Below, piece after piece: positions 1 through 8,289 of a stretch of DNA of 64,000 bases. How positions within the stretch are numbered: position 1 is the first letter of the stretch; every line of letters begins with the position of its first letter. The notes below the pieces were generated by a model, which saw only the letters and a program-made list of their open reading frames with translations, was not told the DNA's origin and made no database searches. Origin of the DNA: Sphaerochaetaceae bacterium (lineage in GTDB: Bacteria > Spirochaetota > Spirochaetia > Sphaerochaetales > Sphaerochaetaceae); NCBI GenBank assembly GCA_028532915.1, contig JAQQAI010000034.1:1-64000 (forward strand), written 5' to 3'. Position numbers and translations under genes: made by a program.

Positions 1-439
1 CGTTTTCTCCTTCATTGATCTGAAGCTCTTAAGTGAGCTTGTAACCAGATAGTACTGCCGACTTGATTCGAAGTCAACATGTAAATTATTGTAATAAAAG
101 GAGTTATGATGTGACAGATGAACTAACTATTGCAGTTTTCGATCTCTTGAAGACCGTGATGGAAATCGGAAAAATGAGAGAGAATGAGAGTCATATGACA
201 TGGTATATGGCTGTTTTTATACAAATTTGGAACCATTACACGGTTTTGGAAGGTAGAGGTGTCCTAACGTGACACAAGACAAGTGGCACAATGAGAAAGA
301 AAATGTGAGAAGATGAAACGGCTGAAAAGGGGCTACTTATCACAGACATCTACCGGAAAAATGTTCAAACTTTTTAGAATTATTTTAAAAAAATATAATT
401 TCACCTGTTTTATATCTGAAAAACGGCCGCATCCGGCAG
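1..439. other. Left-edge region without a convincing gene
   Basis: I see no recognisable protein family here. The stretch is AT-rich and carries one short reading frame with a good ribosome binding site (listed separately). Just after the stop of the minus-strand gene ending at 440, a short GCCG/CGGC stem (434-437 with 426-429) followed by five T on the minus strand could be a weak terminator. The rest may be untranslated spacer or the decayed end of a gene lying outside the window. Confidence 0.4.
111..272 (+). CDS. Possible 53-residue peptide, GTG start
   Basis: This short frame starts with GTG at 111, seven bases after an AGGAG ribosome binding site at about 99-103. The peptide has a hydrophobic, possibly helical centre (WYMAVFIQIW) and no motif that I recognise. 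No clear promoter or terminator belongs to it. It could be a genuine small membrane-associated peptide, the remnant of a larger gene, or chance. The only support is the ribosome binding site. Confidence 0.25.
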   Translation: MTDELTIAVFDLLKTVMEIGKMRENESHMTWYMAVFIQIWNHYTVLEGRGVLT

Positions 440-1366
440 CTAACAGATGCGATTGTGATGAACCTGATCGATTCCCTGAAGAATCTTTCCCAGTGTATCG
501 ATGAGAGGCGTGTCGAGGTCATGTTCTTTTGCCAGCTGTGATGCTGTCATACAGAACCATCTGTTTTCACTCACACGCCCGGCTTCGATGTCCTGAAGCA
601 TCGAAGTCTTCTTGTCTTTCTCCAAAGAGGCGAATATCTTCTGGTAGTGATCGATATATTTCTCAGTGAGACCTTCGATACCTTCTTTTTCGGCCAGAGC
701 GATCACCTCTTTCTGAACGGCTATGATCAGTTCTCTGATCTCATCGATGGCGACACAGTCTCCGTAAGTGGCTCTTGTGATCGCACTGACAGTGTTGATC
801 GAGACATTGACCATGAATTTCACCCACAGTTCCCTGTGGATATCCTGTGGAATAGTGCAGGTGATACTAGCCTTTTCGAACAGTTCGGCAACAGCGAGCA
901 GTCTCTCGCTTCTGCTGTTGTCGCTTTCACCCATGTAGATGATCCCTTCTGTGGAGTAATCAACACGGTTGGCACTTCTTGTAGAATCGATGGCTGTAGC
1001 GAACGAATAGAGCAGGTGGTCGATGCCGACTATGCTTCCGATATATTTTTCACTGTCGATTCCGTTGAGAAGCGACAGGATGACGGTCTTCTCTCCGGTA
1101 CACTTTTTCAGCAGAGGAGCAACCTGTTCAAGGTGATTATTCTTTGTCGCCACGATGAGAAGATCGTACTGCGATGAGATCTCATCTTCTGTGATATATG
1201 CGAACTCGGCGTATTCTCCATTTAGATAGATACCCTCTCTCTCATACTTCTCTTTCCGCTTTTCATCGACGATGACATGAAAGTGCTCTTTCGTTAAGAG
1301 TCTGTTGAGTCTGTTCGCGTAGATTGCACCTACTGCTCCTAAACCGATTAACGCGACATTGTGCAT
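440..1366 (-). CDS. Ketopantoate reductase-like (ApbA/PanE family) dehydrogenase
   Basis: The 308-residue protein opens with a Rossmann dinucleotide motif, GLGAVGAIYA, at about residues 8-17, and has the family's later segments LWVKFMVNVSINTVSA and MLQDIEAGR, the latter matching the conserved substrate-binding region of ApbA/PanE proteins. Members reduce 2-dehydropantoate to pantoate with NADPH for coenzyme A synthesis, but the family also contains paralogues with other 2-oxoacid substrates, so I give no gene name. The length is normal for the family. It starts 6 nt after the stop of the upstream M20 peptidase gene and has an AGGGAG element before the ATG, so the two are probably cotranscribed. 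Confidence 0.8.
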   Translation of the reverse strand: MHNVALIGLGAVGAIYANRLNRLLTKEHFHVIVDEKRKEKYEREGIYLNGEYAEFAYITEDEISSQYDLLIVATKNNHLEQVAPLLKKCTGEKTVILSLLNGIDSEKYIGSIVGIDHLLYSFATAIDSTRSANRVDYSTEGIIYMGESDNSRSERLLAVAELFEKASITCTIPQDIHRELWVKFMVNVSINTVSAITRATYGDCVAIDEIRELIIAVQKEVIALAEKEGIEGLTEKYIDHYQKIFASLEKDKKTSMLQDIEAGRVSENRWFCMTASQLAKEHDLDTPLIDTLGKILQGIDQVHHNRIC

Positions 1367-1371
1367 GTTTG

Positions 1372-2469
1372 TCAGGACTCCCTCTTTGCCAGATCGAGAA
1401 TTATCTTTGTCAGATCACAGAAGGCTGAAAGGGGAATCCTTTCCTGTTCACTGTGAGCATGTGTATAGCCGCTGGAGATGGTGAGAGCGTCGATGCCGTA
1501 ATCTCTGAGGATGTTGGTATCAGATCCTCCTCCGCTCGCTATCATCTTTCCTTCGAATCCCATAGCCGAGAAGACTTTCTGGAGATGAATGATCGGTTTC
1601 TGATTCTCATCCATACTGTATCCCGGATAGCGGAGGTCACTTTCGATATCATACGAACCGCCTAGCGCTCCGACGGCCTTTATGCAGCACAGCTCGAGAT
1701 GGGCAAGATGCGCGTAACATTTTTCTTTCGTGTCGGAACGGACCTCAAGGTGTATTGTGCAGCTGTCGGGAACGATGTTCGTGACGGTCCCTCCGCTGAT
1801 TGTCCCTATATTGGCCGTCGTCGTCTCATCTATTCTCAGCAGTTTCATCTGATCGATAGCTCTGGATGCAAGACTGATAGCGCTGATGCCTTCCTCCGGA
1901 CAGAAGCCGGCATGGGCTGTTTTTCCGTGAAATGTGATAGATGCATCGAGTTTAGCCGGGGATTGGGCAATGATATTTCCGATGGGTCCGTGTGCATCGG
2001 GAATGAAAGCTTCACTGACCGGAGGCAGTAAAGACAGGTCCAATTCTCTCACTCCGTCCAATCCTGTTTCCTCGCTGACGCTGAACAGATAGACGACCGG
2101 TACGGTCGCATCTTTCATTGCTGCCAGATGGTCTACAGCATACAGCATGGAGGCGACAGCCGCCTTGTTGTCGGCTCCGAGAGCACTCTTTCCGTCGGTA
2201 TGAATCTCATCTTCAGTGCAGACAGGATTCACATCTACGGCGCTTGGAACAGTATCGATGTGGGAAGCGAAGAGGATTGCTTTCTCATCATAGCTGTCAC
2301 TCAGATACGCGAAGATGTTTCCCCTCGCATCGACAGCTGTCCTTATATTCTTCCTGTGCAGGTAGTCGACGATGAATGACCGAATCTCACCTTCATTTTT
2401 GCTCGGTGAATCGATTGAGACAAGTTTCAGAAACAGGTCTACGATACTCTTGTTATCTATCTGGTACAT
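1372..2469 (-). CDS. M20 family metallopeptidase, tripeptidase T-like
   Basis: The protein is a cytoplasmic zinc aminopeptidase of the PepT-like branch of family M20. The metal and catalytic motifs are all present: HIDT (H70, D72), GADNKA (D100), SEETG (E133, E134), an acidic DAHGP segment, and the final GGGSDTN. I place the start at the ATG at 2469 because AAGGGG lies six bases upstream; a longer frame to 2532 has no such site. The product has 365 residues, usual for this branch. Members remove N-terminal residues from short peptides, and the exact specificity cannot be read from the sequence. It precedes the reductase gene by only 5 nt. Confidence 0.85.
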   Translation of the reverse strand: MYQIDNKSIVDLFLKLVSIDSPSKNEGEIRSFIVDYLHRKNIRTAVDARGNIFAYLSDSYDEKAILFASHIDTVPSAVDVNPVCTEDEIHTDGKSALGADNKAAVASMLYAVDHLAAMKDATVPVVYLFSVSEETGLDGVRELDLSLLPPVSEAFIPDAHGPIGNIIAQSPAKLDASITFHGKTAHAGFCPEEGISAISLASRAIDQMKLLRIDETTTANIGTISGGTVTNIVPDSCTIHLEVRSDTKEKCYAHLAHLELCCIKAVGALGGSYDIESDLRYPGYSMDENQKPIIHLQKVFSAMGFEGKMIASGGGSDTNILRDYGIDALTISSGYTHAHSEQERIPLSAFCDLTKIILDLAKRES

Positions 2470-2547
2470 CTTAATCCCCTTCGTGATTACACATTTTTCA
2501 GATAATAGCATAAGTGGGCGTCTGTATTCCACCGATAGGGCCTTCTC

Positions 2548-2556
2548 TGGTATACT
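2548..2556 (+). promoter_or_regulatory. Extended -10 element of rnd, leaderless layout
   Basis: TGG-TATACT forms an extended -10 element. It ends exactly 6 nt before the ATG of the RNase D gene, and the intervening TCATCC contains no ribosome binding site. Transcription would start at or next to the A of the ATG. The -35 region is poor (TTCCAC at 18 nt spacing), as is normal for extended -10 promoters. Confidence 0.55.
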
Positions 2557-2562
2557 TCATCC

Positions 2563-3441
2563 ATGTATGAATACACACTGATCAAAAGTGATCAACAACT
2601 GCAGCAGTATCTGCAGCTGTGGAACAAAGAAGATATCACCTCTTTCGCTATAGATTTCGAAGGTGAGTTCAATCTGCACATCTATGGAGAACATCTGTGT
2701 CTCATTCAGATGTTCGATTCCAGAGCCTTCTATCTGATAGACCCGTTGAGTGTCTCGGTCTCTCTTCTCAAAGAGTTCTTTGAAGATGAACATATTGAGA
2801 AGATCATGTTCGATGCATCCAGTGATGCCTCTCTTCTGTATAAGAACTATAAGATACTGATGAAAGGGGTCTATGATGTCCACCTCATCGCAAAATGTGC
2901 CGGTATCGAGGGAAACCTCAGTTCCCTGATAGCCCGCGTCACCGGACAGGAAGCGGTGAAGGGTAAAAAGAGCAATCAGAGAGCTAACTGGCTCAAAAGA
3001 CCCATCGGAGAGAAACTTGTGGAATATGCTCTCGGTGATGTCGCTCACCTTTTTGCAGTCAAAGAATATCTGGTAAAAGAGATCGCGGGGCAAAACAAAG
3101 AGGTTGAAGCACAGAAGATCATAGACGGGGGAGTGAAAGTGAGAAAACACTCGGTTCCCGGATGGACGAAGCTTCCCGGTTACCGCAAGATGAACCGGGA
3201 TCAGAAGATCTATCTCAGGTGGCTGTTCGAATCGAGAGACATGCTGGCGCAAGAAAAGAATCTTCCACCGTACAGGATCCTGGATAAAAGACTGCTCACC
3301 GATCTGGCGAAGAATCCTCCGATAAGTCCCGAAGAGCTGTTCGAAAAGGTTACCCATCCGAACCGATCGATCGAGTCGACCCTCCGTTCGCTTCTGGTGG
3401 TAGCTCTCGAAGGGGCGAAAAAAGAGATTTCTCAGCGCTAG
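2563..3441 (+). CDS. rnd: Ribonuclease D
   Basis: This 292-residue protein has the DEDDy 3'-5' exonuclease domain: DFEGE (D31, E33) as motif I, the FDASSD segment as motif II, and YALGD (Y-x3-D) as motif III. An HRDC-type domain follows (about residues 205-290, with the typical LPPYRILDKRLL segment). RNase D trims the 3' ends of tRNA precursors and other small RNAs in the cytoplasm. It is shorter than the roughly 375-residue E. coli enzyme because it has one HRDC domain instead of two. The gene converges on the molybdenum hydroxylase gene, with one base between the stop codons and no terminator visible. The leader is probably absent. Confidence 0.88.
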   Translation: MYEYTLIKSDQQLQQYLQLWNKEDITSFAIDFEGEFNLHIYGEHLCLIQMFDSRAFYLIDPLSVSVSLLKEFFEDEHIEKIMFDASSDASLLYKNYKILMKGVYDVHLIAKCAGIEGNLSSLIARVTGQEAVKGKKSNQRANWLKRPIGEKLVEYALGDVAHLFAVKEYLVKEIAGQNKEVEAQKIIDGGVKVRKHSVPGWTKLPGYRKMNRDQKIYLRWLFESRDMLAQEKNLPPYRILDKRLLTDLAKNPPISPEELFEKVTHPNRSIESTLRSLLVVALEGAKKEISQR

Positions 3442-3442
3442 A

Positions 3443-6007
3443 TCATTTTTTCTTCTTCTTGTAGGGAGTTTCCTGCAGCGGCAGCGAGGTCCTGAACTTC
3501 CCGTCAAATACGTAGAAGGCGTTCTGAGCTGCCGGGGCGGTCGCTATCGTAGACAATTCTCCGATACCTTTTGCCCCGTAGGCTTCAGCTGCAAGGTGGT
3601 CGCTTTGTACCATGAACGTCTCTACAGGCGGAGCCTGAGTCGCACGAAGAAGACCGAGTGTTCCGTATTTCACCTTCGGACGGCCGTTTTCGAGAGGGTA
3701 GTCTTCAGTGAGACCGTATCCGAGTCCCATGATGACCCCTCCTTCCACCTGACCTTCGACCGCAGTGGGATTCACAACCTTCCCCACATCGACGCTCGCA
3801 ACCACTTTTTCCACTTTTCCGTTCTCGTCGAGAAGAACTACCTGAGTAGAGTAGCTGTAGGCTATATGGCTTTTCGGGTGGGGTTTTTTCGATCCCATGG
3901 GATCGGTGATGGATGTGAACTCGTCGTAGTATTCCTTTCCTTCCAGTTCTTTCAGAGACAGGCCCTTATCGAGGTCCTCTTTGAGCTGGCAGGAGACTTT
4001 CCGTATCGCCTCCCCTGTGATCACCGTCTGCCGTGATGCGGTAGAGGTTCCCGAATCGGGAGTCCTGCGTGTATCGGCTCCTTCGCAGATGACCTGCTTC
4101 GGAGAGAGATCGGTGGTCTCTATCAGAATCTGGGTCGCCATCGTCGCGATCCCCTGTCCCATACATGCAGCCGAGGTTCTGATGTGAACCTTACCTTTCT
4201 CGATCGAGAGTCTGCACCGACCGATATCGGGCACTCCCACACCGAATCCGCTGTTTTTAAAAGCACATGCTATACCGGCACGGGGATGCTTCTCGTACTG
4301 CTCCTTTACTGCGAGCAGCGTCTTATCGAGGGCGGTATTCGGATCTGCGATCTGTCCGTTAGGCAGTTCGTCTCCGGCTCTGATCGCATTGAGATAACGG
4401 ATCTCCCACGGGGAGATTCCCACTTTCTCGGCAAGAAGGTTCAGATTACTTTCCATTGCGAAGCAGCTCTGGGTCACACCGAATCCTCTGAAAGCTCCTC
4501 CGGGAACGTTATTGGTATACACCGCCTTTCCGACGATATCGATATTCTGGTAATTGTAGGGGCCAGAGGCATGGGTACACGCCCTCTGCAGAACCGGTCC
4601 GCCAAGCGATGCATATGCTCCAGTATCGGCGATCAGGGTGGCCTTCAGCGCGAGGAGTTTCCCGTTTTTATCACAGGCACTGGTGAATTCCATCTCCATC
4701 GCATGCCGCTTGGGGTGGATGTTGATGCTCTCCTGACGGGAAAGACGTACTTTGACGACCTGCTTCGTGTGCCAGGCCATCAGTGCGGCATGGTGCTGGA
4801 CGCTCATGTCCTCTTTTCCGCCGAAACCGCCTCCGACCAGTTTCGCCTGGCAGTTGACCCGGCTCTTATCGAGATTGAGCATATTGGCGATCTCACGCTG
4901 CTCGTCGAATATCGACTGACTGGAAGTATACAGAAGAAGATCGTCATTATCATCGATCATTGCGATCGCAGCTTCGGTCTCCATGAACGCATGTTCGGTG
5001 AAGGGGGTGCTGTAATGGCGGGTGACCACGAAGGCCGCCTCTTTCAAAGCCTTTTCTGTATCACCTCTTTTGAGAACTTCCGTCGTCAGGACATTCCCCT
5101 GAGAATGGATCAGCGGGGCCCCTTCGGCCATAGCCTCCAGAGGGGAAGTTACAGGATCGAGGACCGTGTATGTGACATCTATCAGCGAGATCACCTCATC
5201 GAGAGCCTCCTGAGTCTTTGTCGCCACAAGAACGATGGCATCTCCGATATACCGTGTGGTTCCACCCACCGGTATGAGTACATCCCAGTCACTGACGATA
5301 TGGCCGATCTTATTGTTTGGTACATCCTCGCTTGTAAGGATCTTCACCGTCTGAGGATGGGCAAGAGCTTTTTCAAGATCGATTGATTCGACGATGGCTC
5401 TCGGGTGGGCGCTGCGGAGAGCCTTTGCATAGATCATTCCGTCGATTCTCACATCATCGACATAGACTCCTAATCCCAGAGCCTTCTCGACGGCATCGAC
5501 TCTCATGAAAGGTTCACTGAGGTGTCCATCCTGTTGAGGATGGGGAACTTCAAGATTCTCTCTGAAGAATTTTGCCGCCAGAAGTACCGCCTTCTCTATC
5601 TTCACATACCCGGTACAACGGCAGATATTTCCCTGCAGGGCTTTCTTTACCTGCTCGAGGGTCGGGTCATTGTTCACATCGAGGAGAGCTTTTGCGCTCA
5701 TGATCATTCCGGGAATGCAGAACCCGCACTGGACGGCACCGCAGATGGCAAATGAGTAGGAATAGACCTCCTGTTCCCTTTCGGTCAGTCCTTCGATCGT
5801 ATAGATGCTTTTTCCCTCGAGTCTCTCGAGAGGAATGAGACAGGATTTTGTCGCCTTACCGTCGATTATGACCGTGCAGGTGCCGCAGGCTCCTTCGCTG
5901 CATCCATCCTTGGTTCCCACCAGGTTCATATCTTCCCGTAAAAAATGTAACAGTTTTTTGTTTGAATCGGTAGAGATCTGTTTCCCGTTCAATGTGAATG
6001 TATACAA
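3443..6007 (-). CDS. Xanthine dehydrogenase-type molybdenum hydroxylase, fused Fe-S and Mo subunits
   Basis: The 854-residue protein joins two parts of the xanthine oxidase family. Residues 1-160 carry two [2Fe-2S] clusters: the plant-ferredoxin motif CSEGACGTC and the helical-domain motifs CGFC and CRCTG. From about residue 170 to the end is the molybdopterin subunit, with GGGFGGKE and GAFRGFG. The usual FAD domain is missing, so electrons must leave by another carrier. This fusion without FAD resembles the selenium-dependent purine/xanthine hydroxylases of anaerobes, which fits the nucleoside transporter genes just upstream, but the substrate is inferred. The start is TTG, with AGGAGG five bases before it. 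The gene has its own promoter in the gap to the permease gene. Confidence 0.82.
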   Translation of the reverse strand: MYTFTLNGKQISTDSNKKLLHFLREDMNLVGTKDGCSEGACGTCTVIIDGKATKSCLIPLERLEGKSIYTIEGLTEREQEVYSYSFAICGAVQCGFCIPGMIMSAKALLDVNNDPTLEQVKKALQGNICRCTGYVKIEKAVLLAAKFFRENLEVPHPQQDGHLSEPFMRVDAVEKALGLGVYVDDVRIDGMIYAKALRSAHPRAIVESIDLEKALAHPQTVKILTSEDVPNNKIGHIVSDWDVLIPVGGTTRYIGDAIVLVATKTQEALDEVISLIDVTYTVLDPVTSPLEAMAEGAPLIHSQGNVLTTEVLKRGDTEKALKEAAFVVTRHYSTPFTEHAFMETEAAIAMIDDNDDLLLYTSSQSIFDEQREIANMLNLDKSRVNCQAKLVGGGFGGKEDMSVQHHAALMAWHTKQVVKVRLSRQESINIHPKRHAMEMEFTSACDKNGKLLALKATLIADTGAYASLGGPVLQRACTHASGPYNYQNIDIVGKAVYTNNVPGGAFRGFGVTQSCFAMESNLNLLAEKVGISPWEIRYLNAIRAGDELPNGQIADPNTALDKTLLAVKEQYEKHPRAGIACAFKNSGFGVGVPDIGRCRLSIEKGKVHIRTSAACMGQGIATMATQILIETTDLSPKQVICEGADTRRTPDSGTSTASRQTVITGEAIRKVSCQLKEDLDKGLSLKELEGKEYYDEFTSITDPMGSKKPHPKSHIAYSYSTQVVLLDENGKVEKVVASVDVGKVVNPTAVEGQVEGGVIMGLGYGLTEDYPLENGRPKVKYGTLGLLRATQAPPVETFMVQSDHLAAEAYGAKGIGELSTIATAPAAQNAFYVFDGKFRTSLPLQETPYKKKKK

Positions 6008-6023
6008 AAGGGCCTCCTACACT

Positions 6024-6049
6024 CATATCTTCTTCATACTTAAGATATG
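6024..6049 (-). other. Hairpin just upstream of the xdh ribosome binding site
   Basis: CATATCTT at 6024-6031 and AAGATATG at 6042-6049 form a perfect 8-bp stem with a 10-nt loop. On the mRNA it ends five bases before the AGGAGG ribosome binding site of the molybdenum hydroxylase. It could tune translation or mRNA stability. No riboswitch family that I know matches it. Confidence 0.45.
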
Positions 6050-6088
6050 CAGTTTTCGATCATATGTTGATGATTAGCCGCTTAGTAT

Positions 6089-6104
6089 TTGCAATAGATT
6101 GCAA
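6089..6104. promoter_or_regulatory. 16-bp palindrome, candidate operator of xdh
   Basis: TTGCAAT-AG-ATTGCAA has 7-bp perfect arms around a 2-bp centre. It sits about 18-33 bases downstream of the predicted xdh transcription start, a typical place for a repressor that blocks elongation or open-complex escape. The regulator is unknown. The palindrome is exact; its function is inferred. Confidence 0.45.
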
Positions 6105-6128
6105 CTGACTGTGATACTTATCGTGTTA

Positions 6129-6156
6129 ATTCTACCGTAGTGAACACATTTGTCAA
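6129..6156 (-). promoter_or_regulatory. Promoter of the molybdenum hydroxylase gene
   Basis: On the minus strand TTGACA (6156-6151) and TAGAAT (6134-6129) are separated by 16 nt. The predicted transcription start near 6122 leaves a leader of about 115 nt containing the palindrome at 6089-6104 and the hairpin at 6024-6049. Confidence 0.6.
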
Positions 6157-6204
6157 TGGTTTTCGCCTTAAGTGTTGCGTTTTGGTGCAACGATGTGGTA
6201 CTGC

Positions 6205-6224
6205 CGGGGAGAAGGATCTCCCCG
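6205..6224 (-). other. GC-rich hairpin after the nucleoside transporter operon
   Basis: CGGGGAGA and TCTCCCCG form an 8-bp stem with a 4-nt loop just beyond the stop of the last permease gene. There is no T-run after it on the minus strand, so it is not a standard intrinsic terminator. It may be a 3'-end stabilising structure or a partial terminator before the xdh promoter. Confidence 0.45.
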
Positions 6225-6232
6225 TTTCTGTG

Positions 6233-7177
6233 TTACGCTCTGATCTCTCTGTTGAACGGTTTGCCAAGGGCCGCAGGTCCTGTGATCTGTGATTTGCGGC
6301 TGAATGCGAGGACGATGATGACCATAACATACGGCAGCATGACCAAAAACTCGTAAGGGAAATCGATTCCCAATCCCTGAATGGCGAGCTGGAGAGCCTG
6401 AGCCAGAGTGAACAGAAGAGCTCCTCCCATGATCTTCACCGGGTGCCAGTGTCCGAAGTAGACGAGTGCTACAGCAATGAAACCCCGTCCTGCGATGATG
6501 CCGTCACTGAACATCTTCGCCTGACACAGTGAAAGGTATGCTCCGGCCAGTCCAGCGAGAGCTCCTCCCACCATCAGCGCCTGAAACCGTACCTTGTTTA
6601 CATCGATACCTATCGAGTCTGCAGCTCTCGGATGTGTCCCGACCGCTCGTACCTTGAGTCCCCAGGGTGTCTTGAACAACAGATACCATGCTGATGGGAC
6701 CATGAGGAAGGCGACGTAGACCAGCGGATTGTGGTTGAAAAAGAGAACGCCGAGGACGGGGATGTCGGACAGCAGAGGGATCGGAGCAACGTTGATTCCC
6801 GGAACGCTCTGTGTTCCGCCGATGAAATGGCGGAAAAGGGTTCCTGCTGTTCCGACTCCGAACATCTGCATACCTATTCCGGCAATACCCTGCGGAGCTC
6901 TGAATGTGACGACGACTACACCGAATACCAGTCCGAGCAGAGCGCCGACGGCAAGGGCCAGAAGAAGCCCCAGATAATTATAGTAGCCTGGAACATAGCT
7001 TCCCTGACCGACGAGGTAGGGAACAAGCATGCCGAGGAAGGCTCCCATGGCCATCATCCCTTCACATCCGAGGTTGAATATTCCGGCGCGCTGGTTGAAC
7101 ATCTCTCCTAAAGAGGCGATGAGCAATGCTACGGAGAAAGGAATCCCGAGAGATAAGATGTTTATAACGAATGTCAT
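6233..7177 (-). CDS. Nucleoside ABC transporter permease (second subunit)
   Basis: This 314-residue, strongly hydrophobic protein belongs to the BPD_transp_2 permease family, with about eight to ten membrane helices and the family segment FNQRAGIFNLGCEGMMAMGA near the N-terminus. In BMP-type nucleoside importers two different permeases of this family pair up, and this is the shorter partner. Its start overlaps the end of the other permease gene by 4 nt. Gene order (binding protein, ATPase, long permease, short permease) is the usual one for guanosine/purine nucleoside uptake systems. Substrate is inferred from family and neighbours. Confidence 0.85.
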   Translation of the reverse strand: MTFVINILSLGIPFSVALLIASLGEMFNQRAGIFNLGCEGMMAMGAFLGMLVPYLVGQGSYVPGYYNYLGLLLALAVGALLGLVFGVVVVTFRAPQGIAGIGMQMFGVGTAGTLFRHFIGGTQSVPGINVAPIPLLSDIPVLGVLFFNHNPLVYVAFLMVPSAWYLLFKTPWGLKVRAVGTHPRAADSIGIDVNKVRFQALMVGGALAGLAGAYLSLCQAKMFSDGIIAGRGFIAVALVYFGHWHPVKIMGGALLFTLAQALQLAIQGLGIDFPYEFLVMLPYVMVIIVLAFSRKSQITGPAALGKPFNREIRA

Positions 7178-8289
7178 ACTGTTTCCTCCTGTGCTGAACC
7201 TTTCTTTCTGAAACTGTTGATTCTGCTCTCGACTTTCTGCATCAGATACGGGTTATTGATGATCATCTTCGTAGAGACGATCACCAGAATGATGATCCCC
7301 TGGAGAACCTGAACCATGTTTGCAGGAACGCCGACTATTCTCTGGGTCATATCGGCTCCGTAGATGAGCAGTCCGAAGAAGAATGCTGCAGGAACGATTC
7401 CTGCAGGATGGAGACCTCCGAAGAGGGCTACGACGATTCCGCTGAATCCGTAACCGCTTGTTACCCCTTCGATCGCTCTGCGGTGTACGCCGGCTATCTC
7501 GATGGATCCCGCCATTCCCGCGAAGGCCCCTGAGATCATCATCGCGATGATCAGATATTTCGGAACGTTGATACCACCGTAGCGGGCGGCTTTGCTGCTT
7601 GCCCCCGCAGCTCTCAGTTTGAAGCCGAACGAGGTCTTCCAGAGAAGAAAATAGATGATCACCGCAAGAGCGAGAGCGATGAACAATCCTGTATGTATTC
7701 TCGTCCCTTTGATGAAACGGGTGAGATCAAGGTTCTTCGATAGTCTCATCGACTGCGGTGTCCCGCTTCCCATCGTCATCTCAGCCGGATCGAGCATCGG
7801 CCCGCGCAGGAGAAATGTATATAACTGAGCCGCGATATAGTTGAGCATAACCGTCGATAGAAGTTCGCTTACCTGAAGTTTAGCCTTCAAAAATCCGGGG
7901 ATGAACCCCCATGCAGCACCTCCTATCGCCCCTGCGAGAATCGCGAACGGTATGAGCACATAGCCGGGAAGGTTCGGAAAAAGGAGGGCGATAGCTGTCG
8001 TGGACAGTACCCCGATCGCCATCTGTCCTTCCGCTCCGATATTGATGATGCCGCTGCGGTAGGCGACTGTGATACCGATAGCGATGATCGAGAGGGGTAC
8101 CATTCTCAGAAGAACTTCGGTCACCCCGATCTTGTTCATCAGCGGACGGGTCAGAATAACTATATATGTTTTGAATACATCCGCACCGATAGCGAGCAAT
8201 ATAACAGCGCCGAGCGCCATTGCCGTGATGATCGCGAGGATGATCACTCCAATCTTATAGCCTGTCTTAAATCTGTTCGTCATCTTCAA
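7174..8289 (-). CDS. Nucleoside ABC transporter permease (first subunit)
   Basis: A 371-residue inner-membrane protein of the BPD_transp_2 family, with a positively charged N-terminus followed by repeated hydrophobic segments and the motif IINIGAEGQMAIG, matching the same place in its partner. It starts 23 nt inside the end of the ATPase gene, a sign of translational coupling. The C-terminus is hydrophilic and basic (SRINSFRKKGSA). With the downstream permease it would form the heterodimeric channel of a nucleoside importer. Confidence 0.85.
   Translation of the reverse strand: MKMTNRFKTGYKIGVIILAIITAMALGAVILLAIGADVFKTYIVILTRPLMNKIGVTEVLLRMVPLSIIAIGITVAYRSGIINIGAEGQMAIGVLSTTAIALLFPNLPGYVLIPFAILAGAIGGAAWGFIPGFLKAKLQVSELLSTVMLNYIAAQLYTFLLRGPMLDPAEMTMGSGTPQSMRLSKNLDLTRFIKGTRIHTGLFIALALAVIIYFLLWKTSFGFKLRAAGASSKAARYGGINVPKYLIIAMMISGAFAGMAGSIEIAGVHRRAIEGVTSGYGFSGIVVALFGGLHPAGIVPAAFFFGLLIYGADMTQRIVGVPANMVQVLQGIIILVIVSTKMIINNPYLMQKVESRINSFRKKGSAQEETV

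Noticed and set aside
284-300. TGGCAC resembling a sigma-54 -24 element
   Set aside because: The -12 part (TTGC at the correct spacing) is missing, so presence of rpoN in the window is not enough to call it.
313-504. 63-residue plus-strand frame next to the reductase gene
   Set aside because: It overlaps the end of the well-supported gene at 440-1366 on the other strand, and its ribosome binding site is weak.
2470-2532. Longer start for the M20 peptidase
   Set aside because: The extension lacks a ribosome binding site, whereas AAGGGG lies six bases before the ATG at 2469.
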